From assembly GCA_003149935.1 (NCBI GenBank), contig QAMH01000004.1, positions 186,001-250,000 of the forward strand: 64,000 bases of DNA. The letters are read 5' to 3'. This document shows, in pieces, positions 45,149-53,587 of the stretch. A program made the translations under genes and the position numbers. The notes beneath the pieces were generated by a model, which made no database searches, had not been told where the DNA came from, and saw only the letters and a list, made by a program, of their open reading frames with translations. How positions within the stretch are numbered: position 1 is the stretch's first letter; every line of letters starts with the position of its first letter. Source of the DNA: Coriobacteriia bacterium. GTDB lineage: Bacteria; Actinomycetota; Coriobacteriia; Coriobacteriales; QAMH01.

Positions 45149-46585
45149 CTACAGCTTCACGATGTCGCAGCCGAGTGCGGCGGCGTCCTCTTCGTCATGG
45201 GTGGCGATGATGAGGGTGCGGCCATCCAGCTCCTCGTCGATGAGGCGTATGCACTGCTCCTTCGTCGCCTCGTCAAGCCCGGCGAACGGCTCGTCGAGGA
45301 TGACGATGGAGGAGGGGTGGGCCAGGGCGCGGGCAAGCTCGGCGCGTCGGCGCATGCCGCCCGAAAGCGCGCGGGCGGGCTTGGCCAGCGCCTCTTCGTC
45401 GAGCATCGCGCGGCACAGGCGTGCGCCGCGGCGTATCTCGGAGGCGTCCTTCGCCACGAGCGCGATGTTCTCGAGGGCCGAGGCCCACGGCAGCAGCGTG
45501 CAGTCCTGCAGTACCGCAGCCATGGCCGGTGCCTGCCCGTTGTTGTAGGCGATGGTGCCCGCGCTAGGTCGTTTGATGCCGGCCACCATGGACAGCAAGG
45601 TGGTCTTGCCGGCACCCGATGGCGCCATCACGCACAGGCGCGCACCGGGCGCCACGGCCAGGTCCTCGTAGTCCAGGCGCAGGGGAACGCCGCCATCGGT
45701 GTCGTAGACGCATGCGAGCCCCTCGATACGCAAGCCCATCGGCATTGTGGTCACCGGCGTGCCGGCGCCCTTTGCGGCCAGTGCCCTGCGCACGCGCGCG
45801 TCCAGCCAGCGCCCCGGCAGCCGCATGACGCCGTCGACCAGCGCGAGCAGGAACTTCTCGGACAGCCAGCTCAACACGATGACCGTTGCCGTCCAGGCGA
45901 TGATCGAGGCGCTGTCCAGCGAGATCTTCGCCAGGTACACGCCCTCGCCGATCGAGATGCCCGGCAGTCCGATGAGTTCGGCTGCCACGCCGGACTTCCA
46001 GGCCAGACCTGCGGCCGTTGCCGTCGCGGCCCGCACGGAGGCGCCGAAGGCGACGAGTTCCACGCACAGCGCCCGGCGCATGCCCGGCACGCCAAAGACG
46101 TCCAGGACCTTGTCGACCTCGCTGTCACGCGCGAGCACCGATTCCATGACCGCGTGGTAGAACTGCGGGAAGACGACGAGTCCGACCACGATGGCGGTGG
46201 TCACGTGCGATCCCACCGCGACGAGTAGCAGCGCGATGACGCAGACGACAGGCGCGCTCTTGACGACAAGGATGGCGGGTTTGAGGAAGATGCGCAGGCC
46301 GGGGAGCTTCGCGGCCAGGTATCCCAGGACGCAGCCGGCGATGAAGGCGATGCCGTAGCCAATCGCGATGCGCGCGATCGAAGAGGCGACCGCCTGCCAG
46401 AAGCCCGCGGTGAGCACGAGCTGACCCCATGTTCGCGCGGTCTCGACCGGGCCGCTGAGCAGCCAGGGGTTGGCGAGGGCGACCGCGATGAGCTGCCAGA
46501 TGACGAGCCAGGCGATGATGGCCAGCGCCCCCTGCGCGAAGGCGGCGGGGGAGCGTCGATTGCGTATCCGGCGGTCGTTGCCCAC
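45149..46585 (-). CDS. Fused ABC transporter permease-ATPase (SsuC/SsuB or ThiX type)
   Basis: 478 residues. Residues 15-265 form a BPD_transp_1-type permease with six or so TM helices and an EAA loop (SGVAAELIGLPGISIGEG, about 195-215). From about 285 an ABC ATPase follows: Walker A APSGAGKTTLLSMVAG (near 318), Q-loop VLQDCTLLPW, signature ALSGGMRRRAELARAL and Walker B SIVILDEPFAGLDE. Such fusions are rare; normally these are two proteins. Its 3' end lies beside the 40-bp tandem repeats. The adjacent upstream gene is the matching substrate-binding lipoprotein, so it imports a small organic compound of the sulfonate, nitrate or thiamine-precursor class; the exact ligand is unknown. Confidence 0.88.
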   Translation of the reverse strand: MGNDRRIRNRRSPAAFAQGALAIIAWLVIWQLIAVALANPWLLSGPVETARTWGQLVLTAGFWQAVASSIARIAIGYGIAFIAGCVLGYLAAKLPGLRIFLKPAILVVKSAPVVCVIALLLVAVGSHVTTAIVVGLVVFPQFYHAVMESVLARDSEVDKVLDVFGVPGMRRALCVELVAFGASVRAATATAAGLAWKSGVAAELIGLPGISIGEGVYLAKISLDSASIIAWTATVIVLSWLSEKFLLALVDGVMRLPGRWLDARVRRALAAKGAGTPVTTMPMGLRIEGLACVYDTDGGVPLRLDYEDLAVAPGARLCVMAPSGAGKTTLLSMVAGIKRPSAGTIAYNNGQAPAMAAVLQDCTLLPWASALENIALVAKDASEIRRGARLCRAMLDEEALAKPARALSGGMRRRAELARALAHPSSIVILDEPFAGLDEATKEQCIRLIDEELDGRTLIIATHDEEDAAALGCDIVKL

Positions 46586-46595
46586 GGGAGACCCG

Positions 46596-47624
46596 CTAGC
46601 CTATGTAGTAGAAGCCGTCGTCGGGGAGTTCGCCGCCGATGGAGGAGGGCTCGGCTTCGTAGAGCGCCTGCAAGTAGCCCGAGAGGTCCCCCTTCATCTG
46701 CTCGTGGAGTATGCAGACGATGTTGCAGCGTGGCACGGCTGCATCAGCGATAGACACGTTGCCCAATATCCCGAAATCCACGAGCGTCTGGGCGATGGAG
46801 GAGGGATTCGCGAGTCCCGCCTGCACCGAGGCATCCCACGCGTCCATGAAGCGGGCGAGGCTTTCGGGATCGTTGTCGATGAGCTCGCTTCTCGCCACGG
46901 TGACGCCCGTGACGAAGCGACCATGCTCCTCCTTGCCCGCGGAAGACTCGTCCCACAGCGCGGTCATGTCGAGCACGCGGGCAAGCTCGGTGTCCTTGGC
47001 AAGCGAGGCGGTCGCGAAGGGTTCGGGCACGATGGCGACGGCCGTGCGGTCGGCGTTGAGGCGGGCGAGTGCCTCGGAGGGTTCGGAGACGTATTCGAGC
47101 GTGACGCGATCGGAAAGCCCGGCCTTGTCCAGCAGATACTCGACGGTGTAGCCCGGAACCGAGCCCTTGCCGGTGAGGTAGACCGTGCGTCCGGCGAGGC
47201 CATCGAGGTTCTGAATGCCACCATCGTAGGAGATGCCGTAGAGCACCCCGAGCGTGTTGATGCCGATGACGCGGATGCCACCGTTGGTCTGCTTGTAGAG
47301 CTTGGCGGCGAGATTGGCGGGTACGCAGGCGATGTCGAACTCGCCTGCTGCCACGCGCGGGACGAGCTCATCGGCCGTAGCCGCAACCGTGAATTCGTAA
47401 GCCGGCTTCTTGCCGTCGTCGGCCAGGGCGTCTTGCTCCTGCATGAGGTGAGCCATGCCGATGGCCGTCGGACCCTTCATGGCCGCCACTGTGAGGGGAG
47501 CTCCGCCTTCGCCATTGGCGCCATTACTTGGCGTGCCTCCCGATGCGCAAGCGCCGAGGCCGACCACGCAGCAACCCAGGGCCAACGTGACCAGCGTCGA
47601 GACGATGATTCGCCGTGCCTTCAT
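46596..47624 (-). CDS. ABC transporter substrate-binding lipoprotein (SsuA/THI5 type)
   Basis: 342 residues from the ATG at 47624, with GAAGGGA upstream. The type II signal peptide ends GLGACA (Cys near 26). The mature protein has the NMT1/SsuA bilobal pattern: LTVAAMKGPTAIGMAHLM, AAGEFDIACVPANLAAKLYK, VLYGISYDGGIQNLDGLAGR, VYLTGKGSVPGYTVEYLLDK, and AIVPEPFATASLAKD. Relatives bind alkanesulfonates, taurine or pyrimidine precursors. The gene ends 10 bases before the fused permease-ATPase, so the pair is a complete importer. The substrate cannot be fixed from sequence. Confidence 0.86.
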   Translation of the reverse strand: MKARRIIVSTLVTLALGCCVVGLGACASGGTPSNGANGEGGAPLTVAAMKGPTAIGMAHLMQEQDALADDGKKPAYEFTVAATADELVPRVAAGEFDIACVPANLAAKLYKQTNGGIRVIGINTLGVLYGISYDGGIQNLDGLAGRTVYLTGKGSVPGYTVEYLLDKAGLSDRVTLEYVSEPSEALARLNADRTAVAIVPEPFATASLAKDTELARVLDMTALWDESSAGKEEHGRFVTGVTVARSELIDNDPESLARFMDAWDASVQAGLANPSSIAQTLVDFGILGNVSIADAAVPRCNIVCILHEQMKGDLSGYLQALYEAEPSSIGGELPDDGFYYIG

Positions 47625-47725
47625 GATGAACGTCCCTTCCATCGCGAGCGTATTGGCCGTGATTCTAACACGGGCGTCCCGCGGCTTTTGTAAACGACTC
47701 GTGACAAATGTGCACACATCTTCCC

Positions 47726-47921
47726 TGTCATTTCGAGCGAAGCGCACGAAGCGGCGCCCCTGTCATCCCGAGCGCGGTCGAGAAACCCCGCCTAGATCTC
47801 TCCGCTCCGGTGCCTGACGGCACCTCCGGTCGAGATGACAATGTATCCTGTCATTTCGAGCGCGGCAAAGCGCCCCTCCTGTCATTTCGAGCGAAGCGAA
47901 GCGGAGTCGAGAAATCTCTCC
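47726..47921. repeat. Dispersed palindromic repeat cluster
   Basis: Four to five units: TGTCATTTCGAGCGAAG at 47726; TGTCATCCCGAGCG near 47760; GATCTCTCC to GTCGAGATGACA at about 47793-47841; TGTCATTTCGAGCGCGG near 47849; and TGTCATTTCGAGCG to GTCGAGAAATCTCTCC at about 47879-47921. They separate the binding-protein gene from the divergent XRE regulator. Confidence 0.82.
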
Positions 47922-48077
47922 TCTCTCTTCTCACGCGCAGCGCGCGCATTTCCCCGTTCAGACGCATGCGCGCAACCGATAATTGCGCGAAGTTCCAACT
48001 AGAATCGCTGGCGCAACCAGCCGCTCTCCCGTAACTTTCCCCGACAGACATGGCTTATCATGCTTGCAGGAGAAAGG

Positions 48078-48998
48078 ATGCGCATGGATGTAGATATCGC
48101 GAAACGGCTGGCGGATAGGCGTCGCGCGGCGGGCTTCACGCAGGAGGAGCTTGCCGAGAAACTCGGCGTCTCGCGGCAAGCCGTCTCCAAGTGGGAGTGC
48201 TCGGAATCCTCGCCCGACACGGACAACCTCATATCCCTGGCGCGGCTCTATGACGTCTCGCTCGATGACCTGCTATATACGGACGTGGAGCGCGACGGCG
48301 TCGACGCCGCTGGCGGACAGGGCGTGGGGGAGGAAGACAGTGCCGAAGAGCCCGATGCGGCAGGCCGTGCGGACACACATGCGGACGAGGAAGCCGATGA
48401 TGACGATGCGCCAGACGATGAGCCCGCCACCGGCGACGCCGCCGAGTCTCGCGAGGGCGACGGTACGACTCACATAGGCCTCGACGGCATCCACGTCGAG
48501 GACGGCAAGGATTACGTTCACATCAACTGGCGCGATGGCGTGAACGTCATCGACGGCAAGAAGGGCGACCACGTGCACGTGGGATGGGATGGCATCCACA
48601 TCAACGATCGTGAGTTCGACAACCTGGCCGACGCGAACGCGTATATGGGGACCGGCAAGAAAGGGTCATCGTTTCTGCGCACGTGGAACCGATTTCCGTT
48701 TCCGCTGGTAGTGCTCATCGCGTATATATTAGTTGGGCTCGTGTACGAGGCATGGGGTTACGGCCTGTTCCTGATTGCCGCCATACCCGTCTACTACGCG
48801 CTGGGCGGCCTTTTCGGCGCGAAGCGCATCGCGGGGTTCTTCTGCACGCTCTACGTGGTCGGCGCGATTTGCTGGTTCTGCTACATGGCGTTCGTCTGCA
48901 ACCAGCCGCATCCCGCGTGGGTGGTGTTCCTGACGATTCCCCTCGTGGGCTGGCTTTGCGGAGCGCTCTCGCATTGGTGGAGGAAGCGCCGCAAATAA
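48078..48998 (+). CDS. XRE-family regulator with membrane domain
   Basis: 306 residues from the ATG at 48078, with AGGAG five bases upstream; ATG 48084 is possible too. Residues 5-62 are an HTH_3 domain (KRLADRRRAAGFTQEELAEK, LGVSRQAVSKWECSESSPDT). Residues 70-135 form an acidic linker rich in D, E and A. Residues 140-190 hold a repetitive beta segment in which HIGLDGIHVEDGK, HINWRDGVNVIDGK and HVGWDGIHINDREF repeat one pattern. Four TM helices fill 215-300. Membrane-tethered XRE regulators may respond to envelope signals. A short inverted repeat (GCGCAA/TTGCGC, 47970-47988) upstream could be an operator. Confidence 0.82.
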   Translation: MRMDVDIAKRLADRRRAAGFTQEELAEKLGVSRQAVSKWECSESSPDTDNLISLARLYDVSLDDLLYTDVERDGVDAAGGQGVGEEDSAEEPDAAGRADTHADEEADDDDAPDDEPATGDAAESREGDGTTHIGLDGIHVEDGKDYVHINWRDGVNVIDGKKGDHVHVGWDGIHINDREFDNLADANAYMGTGKKGSSFLRTWNRFPFPLVVLIAYILVGLVYEAWGYGLFLIAAIPVYYALGGLFGAKRIAGFFCTLYVVGAICWFCYMAFVCNQPHPAWVVFLTIPLVGWLCGALSHWWRKRRK

Positions 48999-49077
48999 GG
49001 TAGCGCGCCGGAAAGCACCTCTGGGCAACTGTCTTATTTTGTGGTGCTTGCCCGTTCTCTTTCTGGCAAGAACTCCG

Positions 49078-49167
49078 TGCTATGGCACCTCATGTGTACC
49101 ATTGCGCGCCAAATTTAGCGAATACGCCACGTTTTTCGCGTGCTGGCACATTACATGTGCCATAGCA
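49078..49167. repeat. Inverted repeat, 11-bp arms
   Basis: Perfect arms TGCTATGGCAC (49078-49088) and GTGCCATAGCA (49157-49167) with a 68-base spacer that contains CATGTGTA and TTACATG. It lies 155 bases before the activase start. The role is unclear; a regulator site or structured leader is possible. Confidence 0.5.
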
Positions 49168-49321
49168 TCCAGAACTTGACACCTCGTCATGCGGTTAAAT
49201 GTCCCAAGGCAACGGCTCGGCATCGGGCTGTCACCTGGCGCGCACATCCTATTCGCCGCCTCGTATAATGAATGAGACAAATGTACCTGTCCAATCTGTC
49301 TCACCCACTTCGAGGTCGCCC

Positions 49322-52300
49322 ATGACGTATCGCATCGGCATCGACGCCGGTTCCAAGACGCTCAAGCTCGTCGTGCTCGACGAGGCGGGCGCCGTCGTCT
49401 ACGACACCTACATGCGCCATCGCGCCAACATCGCGCGCACGCTGGGCGAGGCGATTCACGACCTCAACTGGCGCCATGGTCCCGTCGACGCGTCGATCGC
49501 CATGACGGGGTCGGCCGCGATCGAGGTCGCACGTGTCCTCGGCATCCCCTTCGTGCAGGAGGTCGTCGCCACGACGCATGCCGTGCGCGGCCTTGAGCCA
49601 GACGCCGATGTCGTCATCGAGCTCGGCGGCGAGGACGCGAAGATCATCTACCTCGACGAGCGCCCCGAACAGCGCATGAACGCGACGTGCGCGGGCGGAA
49701 CCGGCGGATTCATCGACACCATCGCCTACATGCTCGACATGCGCAGCAGCCAGATGAGCCAACTGGCCTTTGGCGCGAGCCGCAGCTATCCGATCGCCTC
49801 GCGCTGCGCTGTCTTCGCGCAGACCGACGTGCGCCCGTTGCTCAACGCCGGCGCGAGCAAGGCCGATATCGCCGCGAGCGTCTTCGACGCCGTCGTGCGC
49901 CAGACGCTGTCGGGGCTGGCCTGCGGGCGGCCCATCCGCGGTAACGTCGTCTTCCTGGGCGGTCCGCTCGAGCACATGCCGTACCTCGTCCACGCGTTTC
50001 GCCGGACGCTCGGGCTTTCGGCGCATGAGGGCGTCAAGCCGAAGAACGCGCACCTGTTCACCGTCACGGGCGCGGCGCTGCTCTCGGATGACGCGCGTTC
50101 GCTGGGGTGTGCTCCCGTCGTCATGAACACGTCAGAGCTCGAGCGACGCATCGCCGACATGGGTGAGCTCAAGAGCGACCTCGCGTTTCTACCGCCGCTG
50201 TTCGAGGATGCCAACGAACTCGCGGCGTTTCGCGCGCGGCATGCGCAAGCCGAGTTCGAGCGCCAGGGCATCTACGAGGCGACGGGTCCCTTGTTCCTCG
50301 GCATCGACGCGGGCTCGACGACCCTCAAGCTCGTTGCGCTCAACGCCGACGCGCAGATTGTCTACAGCGTCTACGAGCCCATTCGCGGTGACCTTATCGA
50401 GACGCTGCGCGAGGCGCTCGACGAGTTGTATCGCAAGATCGAGCCTCCCTCGTACCTGCCACATGCCAAGTCGAGCACGTGGATTGCCCGCGCGTGCGCG
50501 ACCGGTTACGGCGAGGAGCTGCTGCGCGCCGCATTTGGGGTCGACATGGGCGTGGTCGAGACGGCCGCGCACCTTCGATCGGCGCGGCACCTATGCGATG
50601 ACCTTGACTTCCTACTCGACATAGGCGGCCAGGACATGAAGGCGCTGTGGGTGCGGCACGGCATGGTGACCGATGCGGCGCTCAACGAGGCGTGCTCGAG
50701 CGGATGCGGCGCGTTCATCGAGGGTACGGCTGCCGCGCTCAAGACGACGCCGTGGCAGTTTGCCGACGACGCCCTGCTCGCGCGCCATCCCATCGACTTG
50801 GGCACCAAGTGTACGGTCTTCATGAACTCGCGGGTCAAGCACGCGCAGAAAGCCGGTGCGCCGATCGAGGATATCGCCGCCGGCGTCGCGTACTCCGTCG
50901 TCAAGAACGCCCTGCACCGCATCATTGGCGACGATCGCATTCCGCAGCCCGGCCAACGCGTGGTCGTCCAGGGTGGAACCTTTCGCTCGGACGCCGTGCT
51001 GCGTGCCTTCGAGCTGCTATGCGGTGTCGAGGCCGTGCGTCCCGCGCAGGCGCATCTCATGGGAGCGATTGGCTGCGCGCTCTTCGCGCTCGACGCGGTG
51101 GGTGCGGATACGACGGCGAAAAGCGGCCTCATCAGCCTCGACGAGCTTCGGTGTCTCGAGATTCGTCGCGAGAAGGTCGCGTGCACGGGCTGCGCGAACG
51201 CATGCGAGCTGTCGATCGTGAGCTTCGATGCCGAGAGGACGCGCTGCTTTGTCAGCGACAACAGGTGCGAACGTGGTCTCGACGAGCCACGGCGCCGATG
51301 GGGAGAAGCGAGCGGAGTCGAGGCCGCACCCACTGTCATTTCGAGCGAGGCGAGCGGATCAGCCCCCACTGTCATTTCGAGCGAAGCGAACGAAGTGAGC
51401 GGAGTCGAGAAATCTCCGCCCCGAGATCTCTCCATTACGCGGCCTGGCGGCCGCTCCAGTCGAGATGACAACGGCTCCCCCAACGTCATTGCCGACGAGC
51501 AGCGCCTAATCGCGTCGTTTGGCGATATCGAGCAGCAGGGGAGTCGCGGTTCGCGGCGCATCGGCCTCATGGACTCGATGGCGCTCTACGCATACCGGCC
51601 CTTCTGGCGCACACTGCTCGCCGAGCTCGGCTTCAGCGTCATGCTTCCTCGTCCCGGTTGCGAGGCCGACCGCATGAGCGAGGCGTGGGAGACGGTGCCT
51701 TCCGAAAGCGCGTGCTATCCGGCCAAGACGTCACACGTGCGCTATTTCAGCCTGTGCGAGAAGGGCGCCGATGCCGTCTTCATGCCGCGCTTCACGCGCA
51801 ACTACCATTGCCCGGTCCAGACCGGATATGCCAGCGCGCTCGCCGCCAACGTCGGGACGGCCCGAAGCGCTGCCGGTCTCGCGCCCATCGTGTCGCCACA
51901 GCTCGCCAACTATCGGCCCGTGCGTTTCGTGCGCGACGAGGATTCGATGGAGCGGCTGTTCGGTGCCATGAACGAGCTCGCCGGAGATGAGGTGCCCGCC
52001 ATCACGCGCGACGAGTTCGACCGGGCGTTTTCCGTGGCGGTGCAGTGCCAGGAGGAGGTCAACGCCGAGCTTGCGGCGCGGTCCGAGGATGCTCTGCGCT
52101 GGCTTGCCGATGATCCGTCGCGTCACGGCATCGTGCTCGCCGGACGTCCGTATCACATGGACGAGGCACTGCTGCACGGCATCGACCGCGAGCTCGCCCG
52201 GCTGGGGTTTGCCGTGCTGGGCGTGGCAGGTCTCGCGGCGTCCGATCCGTCGCGTGCGAAGGCGCACCTCGATGGCGCGTATCCATGGATGCCGGCCAAG

Positions 52301-53422
52301 CGGCTCGTCGGGATCGCGCGTTTCGTCGCCGGTCATCCGCAGCTCGATGCCGTGTTCCTGCAGTCGTTTGGCTGCGGGTTCGAGGCGGTGTCGGTCGAGG
52401 AGGCAGCCGATGTGCTCGACGCGGCGGGCAAGCCGTGCACGACGCTCAAGGTCGACGACATCAGCGACCTCGCGCACATCCGCATCCGCCTGCGCACGCT
52501 TGCCGCGGCCATCGCCATGCGCGGAAATGTCGAGAGAAGCGAAGCGGCTTCCTTTGTCATTTCGAGCGAAACGGCCGGGGCCGCCCCCGCTGTCATTTCG
52601 AGCGAAGCTGCCGAAGCGGCTCCCCCTGTCATTTCGAGCGGAGCTGCCGAAGGCAGCGAAGTCGAGAAATCTCGGTCTTTGCGTTCCAACGAGACCGGCT
52701 CATCTGCTTCGTTTCTCGATAGCATCACCAAACGCCCTCTCGATGCTGACGACCTCGAGTGCGCGCGGCGTAGCTGCGTGAAGGACGTGTGCTTCACCGC
52801 CAACGCGATGGCGGCGCGCGTCATCCGCATGCTGCGTGACGACCCAGGCATCACGCGCGTCGAGCTTCCGCAGGTCTGCGAGACCTGCCTGACCGATGCC
52901 GTGCCCCGTATCGTCGAGCGCGCCTGCGGCGCCACGCCCGAGTACGTCTGGGTGCCATGGGGCCCTGTCATTTCGAGCGAAGCTGCCGAGGCCGCTCCCT
53001 CTGTCATTTCGAGCGAAGCTGCCGAAGGCAGCGCAGTCGAGAAATCCCAACCGAACCCTCGTCCCCGCATCGGCATCGTCGGCAACCCGCTCATCGTGTT
53101 CGAGCCCTTCATGAACGACCACATCGTCGAGATGCTCGAGTCGCTCGGATGCGAGCCCGTCATGCCCGATCCCGCGCTTCTCGCGGGTGACGACGTGCGT
53201 TACCTCGATCAACTCGCCCTCTTCGCCGAACAGGGCATCCACGACGTCATCTACCTGCTGAGCTTCGGTTGCCTCAAGGGACACGTGAGTGCCCGCGGGG
53301 CCCTGCGTGAGCTGCACGAGCGCTTCGCCGACATGCGCATCACGGTTATCGACTACGATCCCGAGTCCTCGGCGCTCAACCGCGAGAACCGCATTCGCCT
53401 CGCCGTCGATGCCGCCCGATAA
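49322..53422 (+). CDS. Large acyl-CoA dehydratase activase-related protein (two BcrA/BadF domains plus DUF2229)
   Basis: 1366 residues from the ATG at 49322, with GAGG seven bases before. Two BadF/BcrAD ATPase domains: the first (about 1-290) with GIDAGSKTLKLVV, GGEDAKI and CAGGTGGFID; the second (about 320-600) with GIDAGSTTLKLVA, GGQDMKA and SSGCGAFIEGT. A DUF2229 region follows (GLMDSMALYAYRPFWRTLL, SESACYPAKTSHVRYF) and further Cys-containing HgdB-like segments up to the end (LLSFGCLKGHVSARGAL). Activases pass electrons with ATP hydrolysis to 2-hydroxyacyl-CoA dehydratases, but this long fused form has no assigned reaction. Three dispersed palindromic elements lie in frame (residues about 671-716, 1078-1117, 1215-1242). 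Confidence 0.88.
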   Translation: MTYRIGIDAGSKTLKLVVLDEAGAVVYDTYMRHRANIARTLGEAIHDLNWRHGPVDASIAMTGSAAIEVARVLGIPFVQEVVATTHAVRGLEPDADVVIELGGEDAKIIYLDERPEQRMNATCAGGTGGFIDTIAYMLDMRSSQMSQLAFGASRSYPIASRCAVFAQTDVRPLLNAGASKADIAASVFDAVVRQTLSGLACGRPIRGNVVFLGGPLEHMPYLVHAFRRTLGLSAHEGVKPKNAHLFTVTGAALLSDDARSLGCAPVVMNTSELERRIADMGELKSDLAFLPPLFEDANELAAFRARHAQAEFERQGIYEATGPLFLGIDAGSTTLKLVALNADAQIVYSVYEPIRGDLIETLREALDELYRKIEPPSYLPHAKSSTWIARACATGYGEELLRAAFGVDMGVVETAAHLRSARHLCDDLDFLLDIGGQDMKALWVRHGMVTDAALNEACSSGCGAFIEGTAAALKTTPWQFADDALLARHPIDLGTKCTVFMNSRVKHAQKAGAPIEDIAAGVAYSVVKNALHRIIGDDRIPQPGQRVVVQGGTFRSDAVLRAFELLCGVEAVRPAQAHLMGAIGCALFALDAVGADTTAKSGLISLDELRCLEIRREKVACTGCANACELSIVSFDAERTRCFVSDNRCERGLDEPRRRWGEASGVEAAPTVISSEASGSAPTVISSEANEVSGVEKSPPRDLSITRPGGRSSRDDNGSPNVIADEQRLIASFGDIEQQGSRGSRRIGLMDSMALYAYRPFWRTLLAELGFSVMLPRPGCEADRMSEAWETVPSESACYPAKTSHVRYFSLCEKGADAVFMPRFTRNYHCPVQTGYASALAANVGTARSAAGLAPIVSPQLANYRPVRFVRDEDSMERLFGAMNELAGDEVPAITRDEFDRAFSVAVQCQEEVNAELAARSEDALRWLADDPSRHGIVLAGRPYHMDEALLHGIDRELARLGFAVLGVAGLAASDPSRAKAHLDGAYPWMPAKRLVGIARFVAGHPQLDAVFLQSFGCGFEAVSVEEAADVLDAAGKPCTTLKVDDISDLAHIRIRLRTLAAAIAMRGNVERSEAASFVISSETAGAAPAVISSEAAEAAPPVISSGAAEGSEVEKSRSLRSNETGSSASFLDSITKRPLDADDLECARRSCVKDVCFTANAMAARVIRMLRDDPGITRVELPQVCETCLTDAVPRIVERACGATPEYVWVPWGPVISSEAAEAAPSVISSEAAEGSAVEKSQPNPRPRIGIVGNPLIVFEPFMNDHIVEMLESLGCEPVMPDPALLAGDDVRYLDQLALFAEQGIHDVIYLLSFGCLKGHVSARGALRELHERFADMRITVIDYDPESSALNRENRIRLAVDAAR
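51334..51470. repeat. Palindromic element inside the activase gene, first copy
   Basis: A compound copy: TGTCATTTCGAGCGAGG, a second TGTCATTTCGAGCG to GTCGAGAAATCTCC, then GATCTCTCC to GTCGAGATGACA. It reads through in frame as PTVISSEA..VEKSPPRDLS and RSSRDDNG, between the ATPase domains and DUF2229. Confidence 0.88.
52555..52673. repeat. Palindromic element inside the activase gene, second copy
   Basis: Three successive TGTCATTTCGAGCG starts and one GTCGAGAAATCTC end. In frame it reads as three VISSE/VISSG units and ends EVEKSRS. It sits between DUF2229 and the C-terminal domain. Confidence 0.88.
52966..53048. repeat. Palindromic element inside the activase gene, third copy
   Basis: Two TGTCATTTCGAGCGAAGC starts and a CAGTCGAGAAATCCC end, translated as VISSEAAEAAPSVISSEAAE followed by VEKSQP. 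It directly precedes a conserved RIGIVGNPLIVFEPF segment. Confidence 0.88.
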
Positions 53423-53464
53423 AAACCGGGGCAAATGATCTGTCCACTTGTCCCACATAAACCA

Positions 53465-53498
53465 GTACCGGCTCTCCATCGAAATGGAGAGCCGGTAC
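53465..53498. terminator. Hairpin between convergent activase and gadB genes
   Basis: A perfect 15-bp stem (GTACCGGCTCTCCAT, arms 53465-53479 and 53484-53498) with a CGAA tetraloop. It lies 43 bases after the activase stop and 90 bases after the gadB stop on the other strand. A T-run is absent on both sides, so it may act as a bidirectional terminator or a transcript-stabilising end. Confidence 0.7.
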
Positions 53499-53587
53499 CG
53501 TGCCGTTGCCCTGCTTTGCGGCTTAAGCGGGGCGTGAGTAGGGGGAGGAAAGTAAAACTATATCGTCTCCCACTCGGAGCCGTTCGT

